Of a stretch of DNA of 64,000 bases, positions 61,800 through 64,000 are shown one piece after another. The notes under the pieces were generated by a model. The model was not told where the DNA came from, did not search any database, and saw only the letters and a list, made by a program, of their open reading frames with translations. The first letter of the stretch is position 1, and each line of letters starts with the position of its first letter. Made by a program: the position numbers and the translations under genes. The DNA is from Agapetus fuscipes (lineage: Eukaryota > Arthropoda > Insecta > Trichoptera > Glossosomatidae): NCBI GenBank assembly GCA_951799405.1, contig OX637342.1, positions 19,515,298 through 19,579,297 on the forward strand. Reading direction: 5' to 3'.

Positions 61800-64000
61800 A
61801 TGGCAACTAAAGTGAACGTCAAGGACCTCAAAGTCACTGAGCTTAAAAATGAGCTTCTGGAGAGGGACCTGGAGACCTCAGGAGGAAAGGCAGCCTTACA
61901 AGCACGCCTCATAGAGGCCTTGGAACAGTCAGGCGAAGACCCGGCATATTTTGTCATGGCGTCTGGAGGGGACCGCGCCTTGGACGAGCTAAATATCAGC
62001 ATCAACAGTAACCTGACAGGACTGAAGACTGAGATGGCTGACAACGCCAAGACCCTGGAGGAGAAGATGACCGACCTGAAGGCGGAGATGGCTGACAACG
62101 CCAGGACCCTGAAGGCGGAGATAGCGGATAGTCTCACAACCCTGAAAGGAGAAATAGAGGAGAAGATGACAACCAACCTCTCGGCCCTGAAGGGGGAAAT
62201 GGAGACTCGGATGTCAAACCTGGAAGACCGTCTGCGTGCCGAGCTGGCTGACAAGTGCCAGATGGAGTCCACCAGAATCTCCCCCAAAGGCGGCCTTCAC
62301 GACGAGACCGACCAGGGATGCTCAACTCCAACCAGGATAACAAGAGGGGATGATGACCCTTCCCTAGCCAAGCACAACCTCCCAACCTTCGACGGGAAGA
62401 CGTCGTGGGAGGAATACTTGACCCTCTTTGAGACGGCTGCCATGATGGGAGCCTGGAGCCAGCAGAAGAAGGCTTCGGTTCTCAGCCTGTCGCTCCGAGG
62501 AGACGCTCTCAGGGTTCTGCAGGCCATACCCCTGGACAACCGTGGTGACTTTGGGCAGCTGAAGCAGCGCTTGGATATGCGCTATGGCCACAAGTGCCTG
62601 GGGCAGCTGTACAAGTCACAGCTGAACACAAGGGTGCAGAAGCCCAACGAGAGCCTCCAGGAGTTTGAGATGGACATCGTCCACCTAGTACGAGACGCTT
62701 ACCCGACATTCCCTGATGACATCTGCGAGAGCTTGGCAGTGGACAAGTTCCTGAACGGATTGAGAGAATGGGAGACGCAGCAAGCAGTGAAGCTGGCTCT
62801 TCCGAAGACGTTGAACGAGGCGCTAAGCCGAGCTCTCGAATTTGAGGCTGTCAAACAGTCCATCAGGGGCCACGCCAGGGTTTGTGCAATCAAGGCAGAG
62901 GAGGTCAAACTACCTACAACCGAGGAAATAATAGAAAAAGTGCTGCAGCAACTTGAGCCAACGAGACAGAAGGCGCACTGCTGGACGTGTGGCCAGCAAG
63001 GACACCTGAGCGCGAGGTGCCCAAAGTCTCAAGGACCGGAGAAATTGGAAGACGACCGCAAGGATGTAGAGACCACCATGGAGATGAACAAACGGCTGAG
63101 GAAACAGCTCCAGGATGCCGAGAGAAAGGTCAAAGTCATGGAGACGGAGAACAGGCAGCTGACGAAGAACTTGGCCAGCAGTGAAAGGGTCCGGCGAACA
63201 GCGGAGGCCGAGAGGGACGAGTTGCACGAGACTGTGCTGAGCCTGGAGAGACAGAACAAGGGGCTTAAGACTAAGCTCCAGCAGCTGGAAGCTGGGCAGG
63301 GGCCCAGGACGAAGGACACCATCGCCAACCTGGAGTCCAAGATCAGCAACACCAAGGAGGCGGGAGCTCGAATGAAGGATAACCACCGGCCAACTCAAAG
63401 AGCAAAGTGGTCAAACAATGACCAGCCCGCCCAGAGAGTACAAAAATGCGTCGCATCCAAAGAAGCGCCCCTGTTTGAGACGTTCTGGAGCAAGGTGCAA
63501 GAGGGACAGAAGATTCGCCATGGGGTGACCACAGAAGTCCACAAGGACTTATTTGAGGTCACTGGGGACCACACACTGGCATGCAGTGTACCGGAAGATC
63601 TAGATATGTCTAGAGGAATTGCACGGGTCTTCCGATACAAATTCGGAGAACCGCAACCCTCGAGCAGCCCGCAAGGAAGAGCTCTGAGACTACCGAAGGG
63701 GCGTCAACAAGCATACTGCCTGGTTGTCCCGGATTCCAGCAACCTGGAAGAGGACTACAAGGCATTGTGGGACGGCCTTGTTGAGCTGCGTGACTACATG
63801 TTGGAGGATCAGCAGGCGCGTCTGGCAATACCGAAGATGGGTGGCGGCCGCGCTAATCGAGACTGGCGGATAATCCGGAGTATGATTGAAGCAGTGTTCT
63901 CGGGAGTCGGCATCAGCGTCATGGTGTGCTGCGAGCAAGCGCAGCCGAGAGCCAGTGGGGAGAAATCCGTGGACTGCCACTTCTTCCTGACCACAGGGTG
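61800..64000 (+). CDS. Family-2 Gag, copy 2: SAP-like, Gag core, CCHC, coiled coil, macro-like (3' end outside window)
   Basis: One frame is open from the ATG at 61800 for 733 codons to the window edge, without the break seen in copy 1. Order: SAP-like 8-42; coiled coil 62-150; Gag core about 193-360; CX2CX4HX4C knuckle 394-407; coiled coil about 420-500; macro-like region about 578-711 ('SRGIARVFRYKFG', 'AIPKMGGGRANRDW'); start of the CCCH finger at C726. Only about 25 residues should be missing. It matches copy 1 closely except in the first coiled coil (78 versus 79 residues, mostly different). Function in particle assembly and RNA binding is inferred from Gag; the macro-like part suggests ADP-ribose or nucleotide binding, with the catalytic Asp position changed. 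Confidence 0.9.
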   Translation, partial: MATKVNVKDLKVTELKNELLERDLETSGGKAALQARLIEALEQSGEDPAYFVMASGGDRALDELNISINSNLTGLKTEMADNAKTLEEKMTDLKAEMADNARTLKAEIADSLTTLKGEIEEKMTTNLSALKGEMETRMSNLEDRLRAELADKCQMESTRISPKGGLHDETDQGCSTPTRITRGDDDPSLAKHNLPTFDGKTSWEEYLTLFETAAMMGAWSQQKKASVLSLSLRGDALRVLQAIPLDNRGDFGQLKQRLDMRYGHKCLGQLYKSQLNTRVQKPNESLQEFEMDIVHLVRDAYPTFPDDICESLAVDKFLNGLREWETQQAVKLALPKTLNEALSRALEFEAVKQSIRGHARVCAIKAEEVKLPTTEEIIEKVLQQLEPTRQKAHCWTCGQQGHLSARCPKSQGPEKLEDDRKDVETTMEMNKRLRKQLQDAERKVKVMETENRQLTKNLASSERVRRTAEAERDELHETVLSLERQNKGLKTKLQQLEAGQGPRTKDTIANLESKISNTKEAGARMKDNHRPTQRAKWSNNDQPAQRVQKCVASKEAPLFETFWSKVQEGQKIRHGVTTEVHKDLFEVTGDHTLACSVPEDLDMSRGIARVFRYKFGEPQPSSSPQGRALRLPKGRQQAYCLVVPDSSNLEEDYKALWDGLVELRDYMLEDQQARLAIPKMGGGRANRDWRIIRSMIEAVFSGVGISVMVCCEQAQPRASGEKSVDCHFFLTTG

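Larger units (their letters stand above)
60644..64000 (+). mobile_element. Gag-only LTR retroelement, family 2 (copy 2, cut by the window end)
   Basis: It has a 5' LTR, a primer-binding site, a ~670-bp leader and a gag ORF open to the last base; the 3' LTR lies outside. The preceding ATAT (60640-60643) equals the target motif of copy 1. The insertion is within the repeat family also seen at 31490-31735. It is opposite in orientation to copy 1. Confidence 0.93.

Overview
The window looks like repeat-rich nuclear DNA from an arthropod, most likely an insect. The reasons are: AT-rich intergenic sequence, GT-AG spliced exon candidates, tRNA- and 5S-derived SINEs, LINE 3' ends with (TTAGA)n tails, a Penelope-like element, a PIF/Harbinger remnant and gag-only LTR elements. 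Many TAGGTA/TACCTA-type runs made me lean towards Lepidoptera, but that is weak. Nothing looks prokaryotic, and there is no CRISPR array or operon.

Host genes are sparse. (i) The first coding exon of a Popeye-domain (POPDC/Bves) membrane protein lies on + at 42672-43208, ends in a GTGAGT donor in phase 0, and no later exon was found. (ii) Two short candidate exons lie on - (26866-26997 and 11764-11820). Both are phase 0 and GT/AG bounded. They would give a small secreted cysteine-containing protein that I do not recognise.

Layout. 0-7.3 kb: SINE and LINE fragments, a 34-42 bp satellite built on a 14-bp palindrome, a composite 5S/tRNA SINE inserted in that satellite, and a 300-bp tandem duplication of a LINE tail. 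7.7-10.7 kb: a solo LTR and a complete gag-only LTR element (family 1) with a TTAT target duplication. 11-27 kb: LINE debris, including an RTE-like copy and a CR1/L2-like 3' end, a 12 x 68 bp minisatellite, and a TIR transposon. 28-34.5 kb: a SINE nested in a LINE tail, an 833-bp tandem duplication, a MITE and a 172-bp satellite. 35-39 kb: a complete gag-only LTR element of a second family. 42.7-43.2 kb: the Popeye exon. 46.4-47.4 kb: an internally deleted Harbinger transposon. 49.6-50.6 kb: a LINE reverse-transcriptase fragment. 55.1-57.5 kb: an apparently intact Penelope-like element with a hammerhead-like ribozyme motif. 60-60.2 kb: a perfect 131-bp-arm inverted repeat MITE. 60.6 kb to the end: a second copy of the family-2 gag-only element, cut by the window edge.

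The most interesting system is the family-2 gag-only element. Its single ORF combines a SAP-like motif, a coiled coil, a retrotransposon Gag core, a CCHC knuckle, a second coiled coil, a region resembling a TARG1/OARD1-type macro (ADP-ribose-binding) domain, and a C-terminal CCCH zinc finger. No protease, reverse transcriptase or integrase is encoded, so mobility must be supplied in trans. Other observations of note are a 5S-tRNA chimeric SINE whose 3' end matches a local CR1/L2-like LINE, and the hammerhead beside the Penelope ORF. All calls come from reading the sequence alone; no database search was run.
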